A stretch of DNA of 64,000 nt from Eubacteriaceae bacterium (GCA_902362455.1 CABIWJ010000003.1:92380-156379), one strand, 5' to 3'; shown: positions 36,254 through 45,047, counted from the first letter of the stretch. Notes: generated from the sequence alone by a model not told the origin. Numbers and translations: made by a program.

Positions 36254-36487
36254 ATGAATGATAAAAACACATACTCTGTTGATAAATATTTGGAAATCAT
36301 TGCCGAAAAAGAAGGAATCACAAAAGAAGAAGTCCAACAGGAAATTGGGCGGGCAGTTTCCATTGCTTTAAAAAGCCCTGATCCAAAAATGCAACGCTTC
36401 TGGACAGACTTTCCATGTGAAAATGATACTCCCACCATTGAAGAAATCATATACCATCTCGCTGAAAAATTTGCAAAAGAGTCATAG
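36254..36487 (+). CDS. Spo0A C-terminal-like small protein
   Basis: This 77-residue rightward protein reads SVDKYLEIIAEKEGITKEEV and QQEIGRAVSIALKSPDPKMQ, the helix-turn-helix text of short Spo0A-C-like proteins found in Firmicute elements. It has AGAAAGGA upstream. It is one of few rightward genes here and converges with an XRE gene. The function is unknown. Confidence 0.6.
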   Translation: MNDKNTYSVDKYLEIIAEKEGITKEEVQQEIGRAVSIALKSPDPKMQRFWTDFPCENDTPTIEEIIYHLAEKFAKES

Positions 36488-36511
36488 ACAAAGGACAGGA
36501 TAACTACCCGT

Positions 36512-36856
36512 CTATTCACTCAGATAATCTTCCTGTCCTCTTAATATTTGTTCAATCATATGTAATGCAAATTCTATTTCTCTTTCGTCACATCGATTCA
36601 TCATAAATGCAAAACGCTCAATGTGTTTTTCTGGGTGCTGCTGGCTCATCAAAACCATAGGCGATGACTCCAATGCATGAACAATATTCAAATATGTATC
36701 AAGACTCATTGCCCTTCTGCCATTTTCAACACTTTTGATAGTATCCAATGATACATCTGCCCGTTCTGCAAGCTCTGCCTGTGTAATTCCAAGCCTTCTG
36801 CGTTCTTTTCTGATATTCTCTGCAATAATTTCGTATATGTGCTCTCTTTTCCCCAT
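36512..36856 (-). CDS. XRE-family HTH regulator
   Basis: This 114-residue protein has an HTH_3 at about 10-62: AENIRKERRRLGITQAELAE, RADVSLDTIKSVENGRRAMS and LDTYLNIVHALE. A helical C-terminal tail follows. It lies between the Spo0A-C-like gene and the quorum-sensing cluster. Confidence 0.85.
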   Translation of the reverse strand: MGKREHIYEIIAENIRKERRRLGITQAELAERADVSLDTIKSVENGRRAMSLDTYLNIVHALESSPMVLMSQQHPEKHIERFAFMMNRCDEREIEFALHMIEQILRGQEDYLSE

Positions 36857-37027
36857 AGCCCCATCATCCTTTCTGACTTATCGCATTATATCAGAAATTA
36901 TTATGGGTTTTAGGAAACTGTAATCCTTTGACATTTTCGTGTAATACTTTGCATATTCCTTCTAAACACCAATCTACTTTTACACTGAAATTTAAAATTT
37001 CAGCAAAATGTATATAACAACATGAGA

Positions 37028-37054
37028 AAAGCCCGTGGCAGATCCACGAGCTTT
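37028..37054 (-). terminator. Terminator after secreted effector gene
   Basis: Leftward hairpin AAAGCTCGTGG / CCACGGGCTTT followed by TCTCATG; one G-T pair in the stem. It closes the agr-linked effector operon. Confidence 0.7.
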
Positions 37055-37116
37055 ATCTCCAGTTTGAAGCATGGATATAGATAGTTCCCTGCTTTTATTT
37101 AGTGTAACATACACCT

Positions 37117-37731
37117 TTACTTAGCTACATGTGTAAAATCCCAGTGCGAAAATACGTCTACATAGCAGGTTTTTGTTTCAACCACATATCTCTCCATGCC
37201 GCCTAATGCTTCATTATATCTTTCTTTATATTTTGTCTCAACGACCTTATATGTATAATACATAGGACGATATTTGATTAAATAATGAGATCCTTTTGGA
37301 ACAGTTACGGAGTATCCGCTACCTAAAGAATATGATTTTGATGCACCTAGTGTAACACCCAACTCACTTCCTATAGTTCCACCATTTGTATATCCACCGG
37401 AAACTGAAGCTTTAAAGGAAATATTATAAGAAGTATCTTGAGTGTAATTCAATGATAATTTTGCGCTAGATGTAGAACTACCACCACTCGTGCCATTTCT
37501 CCATGCACCACTTTTTAAACTACCTTTGGTATATTGATAACCATATACGGTAACAAAATCAGAAATGCGTTCTTCATTTTCCTCATCAGCTTTAATTTCC
37601 GTTTCAAAATAATCAGCTCCATCATGAGGCAAATTTTCAGTGTCATAGTTATGAGTCTCCGCAGCAAACGCTGTTGTCGAGCACCCCAAAATCAATATAA
37701 AACTTAAAACCATACTAATTATTTTTTTCAT
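37117..37731 (-). CDS. Secreted beta-rich protein, candidate quorum-sensing effector
   Basis: The protein has 204 residues with an N-terminal signal peptide (KKIISMVLSFILILGCSTTA, cleavage after AFA). The mature part has an acidic linker, then alternating Ser/Thr/Tyr-rich strands (LNYTQDTSYNISFKASVSGG, ELGVTLGASKSYSLGSGYSV). That is the amphipathic look of pore-forming or surface beta proteins, without a family I can name. It is cotranscribed with the small membrane protein upstream. Its operon has a direct-repeat operator identical in type to that of agr system 1. Confidence 0.65.
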   Translation of the reverse strand: MKKIISMVLSFILILGCSTTAFAAETHNYDTENLPHDGADYFETEIKADEENEERISDFVTVYGYQYTKGSLKSGAWRNGTSGGSSTSSAKLSLNYTQDTSYNISFKASVSGGYTNGGTIGSELGVTLGASKSYSLGSGYSVTVPKGSHYLIKYRPMYYTYKVVETKYKERYNEALGGMERYVVETKTCYVDVFSHWDFTHVAK

Positions 37732-37737
37732 TAGAAG

Positions 37738-38001
37738 TCACCCCCGCTTTGCTTTAAAAAAACTATAAACCAGATAAATAATTGCCAAAATGATACTAAA
37801 AACAAAAAAGCCACCAATATAAATAAGAGGACTTTTAAAAAGATAATCCATGTTATTGGTAAGATATCCATTTCCTGAACTAAATCCAGTTATTGAGTCA
37901 ATATATTGGACAATAATGGAAAGAAACGGAAGCGTACTTAAACCAAATATGCCAAAAATTATCATTATTATAGCTAAAATCTTCAAATGAAAATCTTTCA
38001 T
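37738..38001 (-). CDS. Small two-helix membrane protein
   Basis: I start it at ATG 38001, behind GGGGGTGATTTTG. The 87-residue product has two hydrophobic helices (LAIIMIIFGIFGLSTLPFLSI and LIYIGGFFVFSIILAIIYLV) and a basic tail. It is paired with the secreted protein that starts 6 bp later. An immunity or export-helper role is possible by position only. Confidence 0.65.
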   Translation of the reverse strand: MKDFHLKILAIIMIIFGIFGLSTLPFLSIIVQYIDSITGFSSGNGYLTNNMDYLFKSPLIYIGGFFVFSIILAIIYLVYSFFKAKRG

Positions 38002-38170
38002 CAAAATCACCCCCTATTTTAATATCATTTTGTCGTTATATGCAGATCATTCTATAAGCATATTCATAATTATATTTACTTCTCCTTTCCTCAGTATTCA
38101 ATGTGCCATATAGAGCAATCTGTTGTATATTCTAAGAATAGCAGGAATCAAAGCAAAAGAAAATATCCTA

Positions 38171-38204
38171 TGCAGAAAGTGACCTGTTTTTGCAGAAAAT
38201 GACC
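38171..38204 (-). promoter_or_regulatory. LytTR-type operator, copy 2 of agr system 1 (effector promoter)
   Basis: Two direct repeats TGCAGAAAGTGACC (38171) and TGCAGAAAATGACC (38191) lie 20 bp apart, preceded by AATATCC on the plus strand. About 30 bp downstream in the leftward sense is a TATTCT -10-like element. The same arrangement, with the same sequence, occurs before agrB at 41920-41952. Confidence 0.8.
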
Positions 38205-38356
38205 AACAGAACAAAAATTACTCAGAAATCAAGTAAAAAACACAGCATTGATACTATTTCAAAGCTACAGTTCTGCTCTAAAGAATATATTGAGAGTACG
38301 CTTTCAACAATATTTCCTAGTCTAAAAACGGTATTAGAAGAATTTTGGTAAAAATT

Positions 38357-38391
38357 TAGCAGGCAATAATTTGAATATTATTGCCTGCCAA
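38357..38391 (-). terminator. Terminator after 38490-39176 gene
   Basis: Leftward hairpin GGCAGGCAATAATATTCAAATTATTGCCTGC-type, stem of 12 bp, followed by AAATTTTTACC. Confidence 0.75.
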
Positions 38392-38489
38392 ATTAATGAT
38401 GAAATCATATGATTCTTCTGTCAATCAGAACCAATCTGCTTTCTCCTATCGGAGTCCAAGCATACACACTCTTGCAATATAACGTATCA

Positions 38490-39176
38490 TCAGCTCCGAG
38501 CCTGTGCTTTCTGTATATTGTCTGACCAATACTTATTGCTGAAAAAATTCCCATTTCTAGGCAAATTTCTGAACATATCCATAACAATATCATATGATAA
38601 GCCTGATGTGTCCACAAACATCTCTTTCGCATCTTTAGATTTAACTGCAATTCCGTTATCACCCACATACGCTACTGTATTGTCATCTAATTTCTGTATT
38701 AATCCCGTCATTTCCGCAAATTTCTTTAGCGCAAACTCCCCGGATTCTTCACAAAGTTTTCGGAACTTTTCTGCATCCTCACCTACCATATACGGATATT
38801 TTCCATCTCTAATATACCATGAAATTCCCGTTTCTGAATCCGTGTATTTAGGATCAGTTAATGCCCACTCTTCCAAAGGAACACCCTGATACCATACTGT
38901 CATTTTTTCACTGGAATCATTGCTTATTTCTGGTTCATCATTTTGAATTTCTTTCTCAGCAATTTCATCCTGCCCCTGTTCATATCCTCTACATGACACG
39001 TTACACTTTAGTGCCTCATAAATTTCTTGAACATTTGCATATTTGTTAACTGCTGCAACATCCGGTGTCTCTAACACTTCCTTTTGTTGAAAAGCCTTTG
39101 ATTGGTTATATTTTGAACCTGATTTTCTTCCTGCGTAAATATTGTTATTTACAGCGGTATTTACCATATTTACCAT
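38490..39176 (-). CDS. Hypothetical protein of the agr cluster
   Basis: I choose ATG 39176 (GGAGGG 8 nt upstream), giving 228 residues. The N-terminus is Asn/Ser-rich and flexible (NTAVNNNIYAGRKSGSKYNQ). The C-terminal half has an ordered domain (ISWYIRDGKYPYMVGEDAEK, KKFAEMTGLIQKL, DTSGLSYDIVMDMFRNLP). There is no signal peptide. I do not recognise the family. A 16-bp inverted repeat lies in its promoter. The last codons overlap another leftward frame, so a C-terminal frameshift cannot be excluded. Confidence 0.6.
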   Translation of the reverse strand: MVNMVNTAVNNNIYAGRKSGSKYNQSKAFQQKEVLETPDVAAVNKYANVQEIYEALKCNVSCRGYEQGQDEIAEKEIQNDEPEISNDSSEKMTVWYQGVPLEEWALTDPKYTDSETGISWYIRDGKYPYMVGEDAEKFRKLCEESGEFALKKFAEMTGLIQKLDDNTVAYVGDNGIAVKSKDAKEMFVDTSGLSYDIVMDMFRNLPRNGNFFSNKYWSDNIQKAQARS

Positions 39177-39222
39177 ATTTATAATCCCTCCAGCAGCAAT
39201 ATAATCTAATTTTCTTATTATA

Positions 39223-39265
39223 GTATGTTGCACTTTATGCCAGATTGCTATAAAATGCAACATAC
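39223..39265. promoter_or_regulatory. 16-bp inverted repeat upstream of 38490-39176 gene
   Basis: GTATGTTGCACTTTAT (39223-39238) and the complement of GTATGTTGCATTTTAT (39250-39265), one mismatch, 11 nt apart. A TATAAT-like hexamer sits directly downstream in the leftward sense, so it is a likely operator. Confidence 0.6.
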
Positions 39266-39315
39266 AATGAAAATATTCTGTTGCGCTTGCTTAATATCCC
39301 ATATTCAAGCAGCTA

Positions 39316-39855
39316 TTATTGTGCATAAGCAGCAGAAGCAATATAGCCTACCTGCGAAGACCCAACAGAATACAACTCATAATGGAAATGGTATCTAACG
39401 CCTACCTTAACACCTGTAAATGTCAGTGTCCATGAATCTCCTGAATAGTTAGCAATTTGTACCGGTGCACTTGTTCCGTCATTTCCTACAAGAGTAATTG
39501 TTCCCTGAAGATAATCTGTTCCACTTTCATTAGGCATATAAACATTTAAGCACAACTTTGTAACGCTTGAGTTATTAATGGTGTAATAATAATTTCCGTT
39601 GAATACACCGCTTCTGGAATTGCTTCTTGTAATGGTTCTATTTGCATCATACTGAATCGTATCTGCAAGAGCAACGGCGTCATCATAAGCAGGTACTACG
39701 TCCAAATCGCCACAATCGCTTACTTCTACTGCCTTATTTGCATTAGGGGCAGCCTGTCCCTGAGTGGATACTTCACTTGCAAACGCAGTTGTTCCCATTG
39801 CCAAACATAACATCAAACTCAACACCAACGCCTTTAAACTTTTTACTTTCTTCAT
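39316..39855 (-). CDS. Secreted protein of unknown function
   Basis: ATG 39855 has AAAGGAG 8 nt upstream. The 179-residue product begins MKKVKSLKALVLSLMLCLAM, with cleavage after AFA. The mature domain is beta-rich with Asn/Tyr (NGNYYYTINNSSVTKLCLNV, SGDSWTLTFTGVKVGVRYHF). One gene in a row of four between agr system 1 and its second operator, so it is probably quorum-regulated. Family unknown. Confidence 0.65.
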   Translation of the reverse strand: MKKVKSLKALVLSLMLCLAMGTTAFASEVSTQGQAAPNANKAVEVSDCGDLDVVPAYDDAVALADTIQYDANRTITRSNSRSGVFNGNYYYTINNSSVTKLCLNVYMPNESGTDYLQGTITLVGNDGTSAPVQIANYSGDSWTLTFTGVKVGVRYHFHYELYSVGSSQVGYIASAAYAQ

Positions 39856-39920
39856 TTTAAAATCTCCTTTCAAATTAACATCGTATAAATTTTCATTCCA
39901 ACAGGAATCTATAAACAACT

Positions 39921-40448
39921 TTATGCTTTTTTCTGTCTTTCCAGATTTAGATAAGTATTCATATTTCGCATATAAAACATCTGCAAATCATACTTTCCTA
40001 ATTTGTTCATATCCTGAATAACCTTTTCAAAGCTGGATATAAGGTCACATCTTTCATTTAATCCCATGTGACCAGTTTCTTGTGGAAAAGAGCTGAGACT
40101 ATTACCCCTATCAACATCATAATATGCCTCCAAAGCACTCATTTCGACATAAGAAGCATTTCTCAAATCAATATCGTTAATATTAATCTTTTCTTCAAAT
40201 TCTTTTCCATTTTCATCAATCCCTTTGGCTATCACTACAGGATTATCATCTGTTGACTCTTCTGCATACTTAATATAAAACGAAAGACCGGTTCCATTTC
40301 CGCCTGAAAACAACATATCATCCGTCTTTAAATACACTTTCATTGATGTCTGAGGAAATGCCTCATTTCCGTTAACAGATGTTTTGCTATTGTTTTGTCG
40401 CTTTCCAAATAATTCAGATACACTCTGCACTCCCGAACCAATACGCAT
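39921..40448 (-). CDS. Hypothetical protein of the agr cluster
   Basis: This 175-residue cytosolic protein is Ser/Asn-rich at the N-terminus (RIGSGVQSVSELFGKRQNNS), followed by a mixed domain (DENGKEFEEKININDIDLRN, YVEMSALEAYYDVDRG). It has no signal peptide and no family I recognise. In length and style it resembles the product of 38490-39176, which sits two genes away. They may be non-classically secreted or intracellular partners of the secreted proteins. The function is unknown. Confidence 0.6.
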   Translation of the reverse strand: MRIGSGVQSVSELFGKRQNNSKTSVNGNEAFPQTSMKVYLKTDDMLFSGGNGTGLSFYIKYAEESTDDNPVVIAKGIDENGKEFEEKININDIDLRNASYVEMSALEAYYDVDRGNSLSSFPQETGHMGLNERCDLISSFEKVIQDMNKLGKYDLQMFYMRNMNTYLNLERQKKA

Positions 40449-40500
40449 TTAACCACCTCCATTCGCATTATAATATGTTATTTATATGAATTAACATATA

Positions 40501-41037
40501 TTAGTTTGCACTAAACGTGAATACCGTTGAAAAGGAACGTGTAGTATTAGGGAAGTTTGTTGACCTGAAAGTTGTATTAAATCTATAACTTCCCGCTTGC
40601 GTAATCGGACCACAATCATATGTATAATAGAAGCCATCTGCGCCTGTACCAGATATAATAAATGGCTCCTGATGTATCCACGAAATACTTCTTCCATCAA
40701 ATGTTGTAGTATCGCTGCCATATCCATATACCTTGATCGTAACGCCAAAATTTCCATTTGTAAGCCAGCCATATTTATAAAGTGAAATGCTTGTCACCTG
40801 CGGAGCCGGTCCATCTCCAGGCCACCATAGCGGATTAATCCCTTCCTCATTACCACTGCCTTCAACTATTGTTCCTTCCTGATCTCCTGCAATATTCACC
40901 GTCATTCCACCATCATTGGTTTCAGAATATTCAGGAATACTACTCTCCTTTTCTGCTGCTGACACCATTGTTCCCATACCCATTAACATAGTCAATGCTA
41001 ATGCAAATGCAATAACTTTCTTAATTTTTTTTAACAT
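40501..41037 (-). CDS. Secreted protein with WPGDGPAP motif
   Basis: The protein has 178 residues with a signal peptide (KKVIAFALALTMLMGMGTMVSA). After an acidic linker comes NPLWWPGDGPAPQ, then a beta-rich C-terminal domain. The short motif is close to SWLPDDAPAPDP in the ECF-controlled secreted protein at 58551-59075. It is the first gene after agrB/agrD of system 1 (98 bp gap) and has its own ribosome site. The function is unknown. Confidence 0.65.
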   Translation of the reverse strand: MLKKIKKVIAFALALTMLMGMGTMVSAAEKESSIPEYSETNDGGMTVNIAGDQEGTIVEGSGNEEGINPLWWPGDGPAPQVTSISLYKYGWLTNGNFGVTIKVYGYGSDTTTFDGRSISWIHQEPFIISGTGADGFYYTYDCGPITQAGSYRFNTTFRSTNFPNTTRSFSTVFTFSAN

Positions 41038-41134
41038 ATCAGTACCTCCTTTTTATACTTGTCATCTTGGAATAAACAATTAAGTTCCTATAGCATCTAT
41101 GGCTACAGATATAATAGTAAAACACGCCAGTTAA

Positions 41135-41284
41135 CTATCTTTCACTTTTCTTCTGGATAATCGGACGTTTCGGCTGATGAAATATTCCCATGCATGCAGG
41201 TGGGAATCTATCTATTCCATATACAGCTTCATTTCTCATGACATGTTCTACAACCTTCAACACTTTCTTATTAACCTTCTTCAT
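41135..41284 (-). CDS. agrD: AgrD-like cyclic peptide precursor, system 1
   Basis: A 49-codon gene behind CAGGAGGTGAAAGA reads MKKVNKKVLKVVEHVMRNEA, then DRFPPACMGIFHQPKRP and a charged tail. The Cys followed by four residues (CMGIF) and then QPKRP is the AgrD signature: the peptide is cut and cyclised as a thiolactone, here probably C-M-G-I-F with an N-terminal tail. The start codon overlaps the agrB stop (ATGA), so the two are coupled. Confidence 0.88.
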   Translation of the reverse strand: MKKVNKKVLKVVEHVMRNEAVYGIDRFPPACMGIFHQPKRPIIQKKSER

Positions 41285-41880
41285 TCTTTCACCTCCTGTT
41301 TAAAAATTTTTGCTATACACAGCAAAGCTGCACATAATATAACAGCTATTGCCATATAACTAACGTAAACCATATCTGCATCTAACAGAACACAGCCAAG
41401 TATTATGCACCCCTCAAGTAAAACAATAGTCCTCGCAGATTTTTTCGATTCCATCAATTCATCTGATGTCATGTGCATATTAGGATGATTCGCTGTACCA
41501 ATCAATCCTATCCCTGTTATAGCAAGTAGTACTATTGCAAATAACCATTGTGGATGTTCTGACAATTTTTCACTTATAATCACGATAACTAAATAAGAAA
41601 CAATGGATGCTAAATAACATCTATAAAACTTGTCCAGATGATATCCGCCAGTTCTCTTTCTTAATTCTAAAAAAAACACAAGAAAAAATATAGTTGGGAG
41701 CAGCTTGTGAAACATCAAACTGATTACGATAATACTGCCAACAGTAATAAATTTCTCTATCCAACAGATAAAAACATAAACATATCTTGCTTCCATCTCT
41801 TTGTCAATTAACCTTGCTTCAGTCATCTGACCAATTAAATCATCAGCTATTTTTTCAATCATAGTTATGCCTCCTGCCAA
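41281..41880 (-). CDS. agrB: AgrB-like peptide-processing membrane protease, system 1
   Basis: This 199-residue membrane protein has several helices. The catalytic pair of AgrB is visible in LRKRTGGYHLDKFYRCYLAS (His and Cys seven apart). It would cut the AgrD precursor and form the thiolactone ring. A LytTR-type direct repeat lies immediately upstream, giving positive feedback. The gene overlaps agrD at its 3' end. Confidence 0.9.
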   Translation of the reverse strand: MAGGITMIEKIADDLIGQMTEARLIDKEMEARYVYVFICWIEKFITVGSIIVISLMFHKLLPTIFFLVFFLELRKRTGGYHLDKFYRCYLASIVSYLVIVIISEKLSEHPQWLFAIVLLAITGIGLIGTANHPNMHMTSDELMESKKSARTIVLLEGCIILGCVLLDADMVYVSYMAIAVILCAALLCIAKIFKQEVKE

Positions 41881-41919
41881 ATTAAGTATAACTTTATCTG
41901 TTTACAAAACAATATCCAT

Positions 41920-41952
41920 TGCAGAAAGTGACCTTTTTTTGCAGAAAATGAC
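41920..41952 (-). promoter_or_regulatory. LytTR-type operator, copy 1 of agr system 1 (agrBD promoter)
   Basis: Direct repeats TGCAGAAAGTGACC (41920) and TGCAGAAAATGAC (41940), 20 bp apart. In the leftward sense a TATACT -10 element follows 29 bp later. The sequence and geometry match the copy at 38171-38204, which marks both as targets of the same response regulator. Confidence 0.85.
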
Positions 41953-41954
41953 AA

Positions 41955-41989
41955 AAAAAAGTGATTTGCTTGCAGCAAATCACTTTTTT
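41955..41989 (-). terminator. Terminator of the system 1 kinase/regulator transcript
   Basis: Perfect hairpin AAAAAAGTGATTTGCT / AGCAAATCACTTTTTT between the kinase stop and the agrBD operator. It separates the regulator transcript from agrBD. Confidence 0.88.
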
Positions 41990-41999
41990 AAGGTTCATC

Positions 42000-43304
42000 T
42001 TAGTTTGGCAATATAACTGAGAAGTAGAACTCATTATTATCATTTCGTATAGCATAAGAGCCTTGATATTTTGTTATAACCTCAATTATATTTTTTATTC
42101 CAACCCCATGCTCATCCATTTCATATTTCTTTGAGGTCTGTATTTCTCCATCTTTAATATTAAGTTTACCATCATATGTATTCTTTACAGATATAATAAT
42201 GTTGTCTTTCTCTTTAACCAGTTTCATTTTCATAAATTTTTTGCCTGAGCACTTTTCACAAGCCTCTATTGCATTATTCAAAAGATTCGATAATATAACA
42301 ACAATATCCTCATCACACATTTTAATTCCTGATAGATCATTGATTTGAAAGATAAATACAATGCCTTTATCCAATGTTTCCTTATATTTGCTATTTAATA
42401 TAGCATCAATAATCACATTATTTGTTTTAATATAATCTAACTCTGTACTCAAATTTCCGCTTATACTTTTCACATAATCCTTTAGTTCATCATAATTTTC
42501 CATCTCTATCAAAGACTCAATGCTCATAATCTGGTTCTTATATTCATGTGTTTTTTTCCGTTGTTTAACAAAATTTTCTGAAATAGAACGGTACATGTCT
42601 GTCTGATTTCGTGCTTTCAGTTGAAACACTTCATTTTCACGAATCTTAATTTCACGTTTTAATATATCATTTATCATATAGAACACAACTATATTCATCC
42701 CTGCTAAACACAATGCTATAACCAAGAATACATTTTCCTGCTTTTGATTCTCAATGTTTCCAGATGTCATGATCAATGCAATAACTGTGAAGATTGTAAA
42801 AACTGGGAAAAAAATAAATCGAAGCCAATCTGTACTTCTTAAAACATCCGAGGACTCCCCTCCTACTTTCTTCCTGATAAGCAAAACAACTAGGAAAAGA
42901 ATTATTTTTCCCAAAACCGTTATTAAACTTCCACCTACAAAATGCAACCTGCTAATTTCTGCTATACTATCAAAAAGAGAAACATTTAACCATAGTGTAA
43001 AATAGTCTACAGAAAGCAGCAATGCCTGAAATAATAATGATAAGATTATTGCTTTTCCGAAATGAATTTTAAAATAAAAGCACATAAACACCGCAACAGC
43101 AACTATAGCCAATATTTGTTTCAAGATAAACTTATCATAAAATAATGAAGCTATTACATATTCACATACCACAATTCCTAAAATAATACTATAATTTCTA
43201 TAATTATTTTTTGATCTCTTTTCAGCAAAACTTTCAAAAAATATTTTGCAGCATATTACCTCCAATATTATCATCATAATACTTTGAATGTAACTAATCA
43301 GCAT
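42000..43304 (-). CDS. agrC: AgrC-like sensor histidine kinase, system 1
   Basis: The 434-residue protein has about six membrane helices in residues 1-200. A coiled coil then leads to the phosphoacceptor His in KKTHEYKNQIMSIESLIEM. The GHKL ATPase shows the N-box LLNNAIEACEKC and G-box DEHGVGIKNIIEVITKYQG. It should sense the peptide made from the system 1 agrD. The gene starts one base after the end of agrA. Confidence 0.92.
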   Translation of the reverse strand: MLISYIQSIMMIILEVICCKIFFESFAEKRSKNNYRNYSIILGIVVCEYVIASLFYDKFILKQILAIVAVAVFMCFYFKIHFGKAIILSLLFQALLLSVDYFTLWLNVSLFDSIAEISRLHFVGGSLITVLGKIILFLVVLLIRKKVGGESSDVLRSTDWLRFIFFPVFTIFTVIALIMTSGNIENQKQENVFLVIALCLAGMNIVVFYMINDILKREIKIRENEVFQLKARNQTDMYRSISENFVKQRKKTHEYKNQIMSIESLIEMENYDELKDYVKSISGNLSTELDYIKTNNVIIDAILNSKYKETLDKGIVFIFQINDLSGIKMCDEDIVVILSNLLNNAIEACEKCSGKKFMKMKLVKEKDNIIISVKNTYDGKLNIKDGEIQTSKKYEMDEHGVGIKNIIEVITKYQGSYAIRNDNNEFYFSVILPN

Positions 43305-44030
43305 CTACAATTCTCCTTTATACGAAACAAATGTTTCTTCAACAAATTTATATCGTGCTTTTGGAATTTCCAACTTAATACCATTGTTCAATAACGCCTC
43401 ATACCGGCTGACTTTCTCAATATGCTTCATATTAACCAGATAACTTTGATGTATCCGGATAAAATCATTACCTTGCAACTCTTTTTCCAGCTCATCTAGT
43501 TTGCCATATATTGAATATTTTTTTAACTTGTCCTCCATAATGTAAAACTCAAGTTTATGCAATCTGCTCTCTATGTATAACAAACGCTCTAATGCTACAA
43601 TCTTTGTACCCTCATTAAAGTTAAATTTCTTCTTTTGGGCTACATAATTCATATTCAAGCTGATTGCATCCATACACTCAAATATTAGTTCCGGAAAATT
43701 TACATTATTTTTCAGAATATATCTTATAGCTCCTACGCTGTATCCTTGAGGGGCACATGTAATAAATGCTGTAACAAAAACTATAAAAACATCATTGCTG
43801 ACTTTTCTTATTTTCTGCGCAGTTTCCATTCCATCCAGTTCATCCATATTTACATCCAGAAAAACAATATCATACTTTGCTAGATTGATACCTAAACTTA
43901 TAAAATCCTTTCCTGATTCAAATTCATCAATTTCGTATAATATATCATTTTCATTCATATATTCTATTAAAATATCATGAATGCGTTTTCTAAATTGTCT
44001 TTCATCATCACATATAGCAATTCTGAACAT
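43305..44030 (-). CDS. agrA: AgrA-like LytTR response regulator, system 1
   Basis: ATG 44030 follows GGGGATGAGCAT. The 241-residue protein has a receiver domain (FRIAICDDERQF; phosphoacceptor Asp in YDIVFLDVNMDELDG) and a LytTR DNA-binding domain (GTKIVALERLLYIESRLHKL, FIRIHQSYLVNMKHIEKVSR). It is expected to bind the TGCAGAAARTGACC repeats at 41920 and 38171. Confidence 0.92.
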   Translation of the reverse strand: MFRIAICDDERQFRKRIHDILIEYMNENDILYEIDEFESGKDFISLGINLAKYDIVFLDVNMDELDGMETAQKIRKVSNDVFIVFVTAFITCAPQGYSVGAIRYILKNNVNFPELIFECMDAISLNMNYVAQKKKFNFNEGTKIVALERLLYIESRLHKLEFYIMEDKLKKYSIYGKLDELEKELQGNDFIRIHQSYLVNMKHIEKVSRYEALLNNGIKLEIPKARYKFVEETFVSYKGEL

Positions 44031-44219
44031 ATGCTCATCCCCTTCCACACACAAATTTGACATACTTCTTTCATTTGGTTGGATTATTTTTTGTATATTT
44101 TCCTATTTTTTATTATATTTCGGCATTTTCATCCAAAATTTTAACCATTACTCTATATTTGTAATATTCCATGTTCGTCTACAAAATTATATATCAATAC
44201 CTATTTTTAATACATTTTG
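44031..44219. other. AT-rich promoter region of agrA system 1
   Basis: No gene. Very AT-rich, so many -10-like hexamers and no unique promoter call. Confidence 0.4.
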
Positions 44220-44804
44220 CTATTGCACATATCGTTTCACTGCAATCTTTCCCATAACCATAAATACTGCTATCAGGACTATACTCACATACCCAGCATA
44301 AAAATAATCTTGTAGATCCAAACAAAATAAAATGATAAGAACACATACCTGCAATGCTGTTATGCAATGTGTTACCCTTGCATAATACTTTCTTTCTTCC
44401 TCATCAAGAGGTTTATTGATACTTTCCACTGGGGCAAGGACAATAATAATTACCACTGCAAGAACTCCGATCAATAAAATCACGGCATTAGGAACATTTT
44501 TCATTACAGGCTCATATGTATAAACCGGAATAAATAAAATTGCCATTGATATCAAAAAACAGCCGATTCTACTCTTACAGTGGCTGCCCCCACTATAGCT
44601 TCTCAACGAGGCATAAAATAACAGGAAGACCAGAACAAGTCCCGGTCTCCCCGTCACAATGCCAAATATTCCAGAAGCCAAAAGGTTTCCTGCAACAACA
44701 ATGCCATTTTCTATCCCATATTGGTACAGTTCTGCATCCTCTTTTTGCACAATCCCCTTTTGTATCAATATTTCATTTATCTTCTTTGCAAATTTAGCAA
44801 TCAT
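44220..44804 (-). CDS. agrB: AgrB-like peptide-processing membrane protease, system 2
   Basis: This 194-residue multi-helix membrane protein has catalytic-site text SYSGGSHCKSRIGCFLISM (His ... Cys). It is preceded by AAGGTGG and follows its own agrD by 14 bp, the reverse gene order from system 1. It is only distantly similar to the system 1 protein, consistent with a separate peptide specificity. Confidence 0.9.
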   Translation of the reverse strand: MIAKFAKKINEILIQKGIVQKEDAELYQYGIENGIVVAGNLLASGIFGIVTGRPGLVLVFLLFYASLRSYSGGSHCKSRIGCFLISMAILFIPVYTYEPVMKNVPNAVILLIGVLAVVIIIVLAPVESINKPLDEEERKYYARVTHCITALQVCVLIILFCLDLQDYFYAGYVSIVLIAVFMVMGKIAVKRYVQ

Positions 44805-44818
44805 ACCCTGTTACCACC

Positions 44819-44983
44819 TTAAAATTTTCTAAGTTTTTTCGCATTATCCGGTAACTTGTCCTGTCCGAAAATAAACCAGCAGCAACGGTTCATATTGGTT
44901 GCAGTTACCGTAAGGGCAAGTGCTGCCACGCTGGTTAATGCTCCATGACTGAGTCGGTTCATCAATCTTCTTAATTTTGACAT
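44819..44983 (-). CDS. agrD: AgrD-like cyclic peptide precursor, system 2
   Basis: A 54-codon gene behind AAGGAGGACATACAT reads MSKLRRLMNRLSHGALTSVA (amphipathic leader), then NMNRCCWFIFGQDKLPDNAK and KLRKF. The C-x-(3)-hydrophobic core followed by Q-x-K-L-P and an acidic/basic tail is AgrD-like. Two adjacent Cys (34 and 35) leave the ring choice open: CWFIF would be the five-residue thiolactone. Confidence 0.87.
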   Translation of the reverse strand: MSKLRRLMNRLSHGALTSVAALALTVTATNMNRCCWFIFGQDKLPDNAKKLRKF

Positions 44984-45047
44984 ATATGTATGTCCTCCTT
45001 TGCATTTGATGAATGCACTATATCATACTTTACAGGAAAATGCGGCA

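Noticed and set aside
38405..38668. Separate leftward 87-residue gene overlapping the end of the 38490-39176 gene.
   Set aside because: No ribosome site, heavy overlap and unnatural composition. It could reflect a C-terminal frameshift but not an independent gene.
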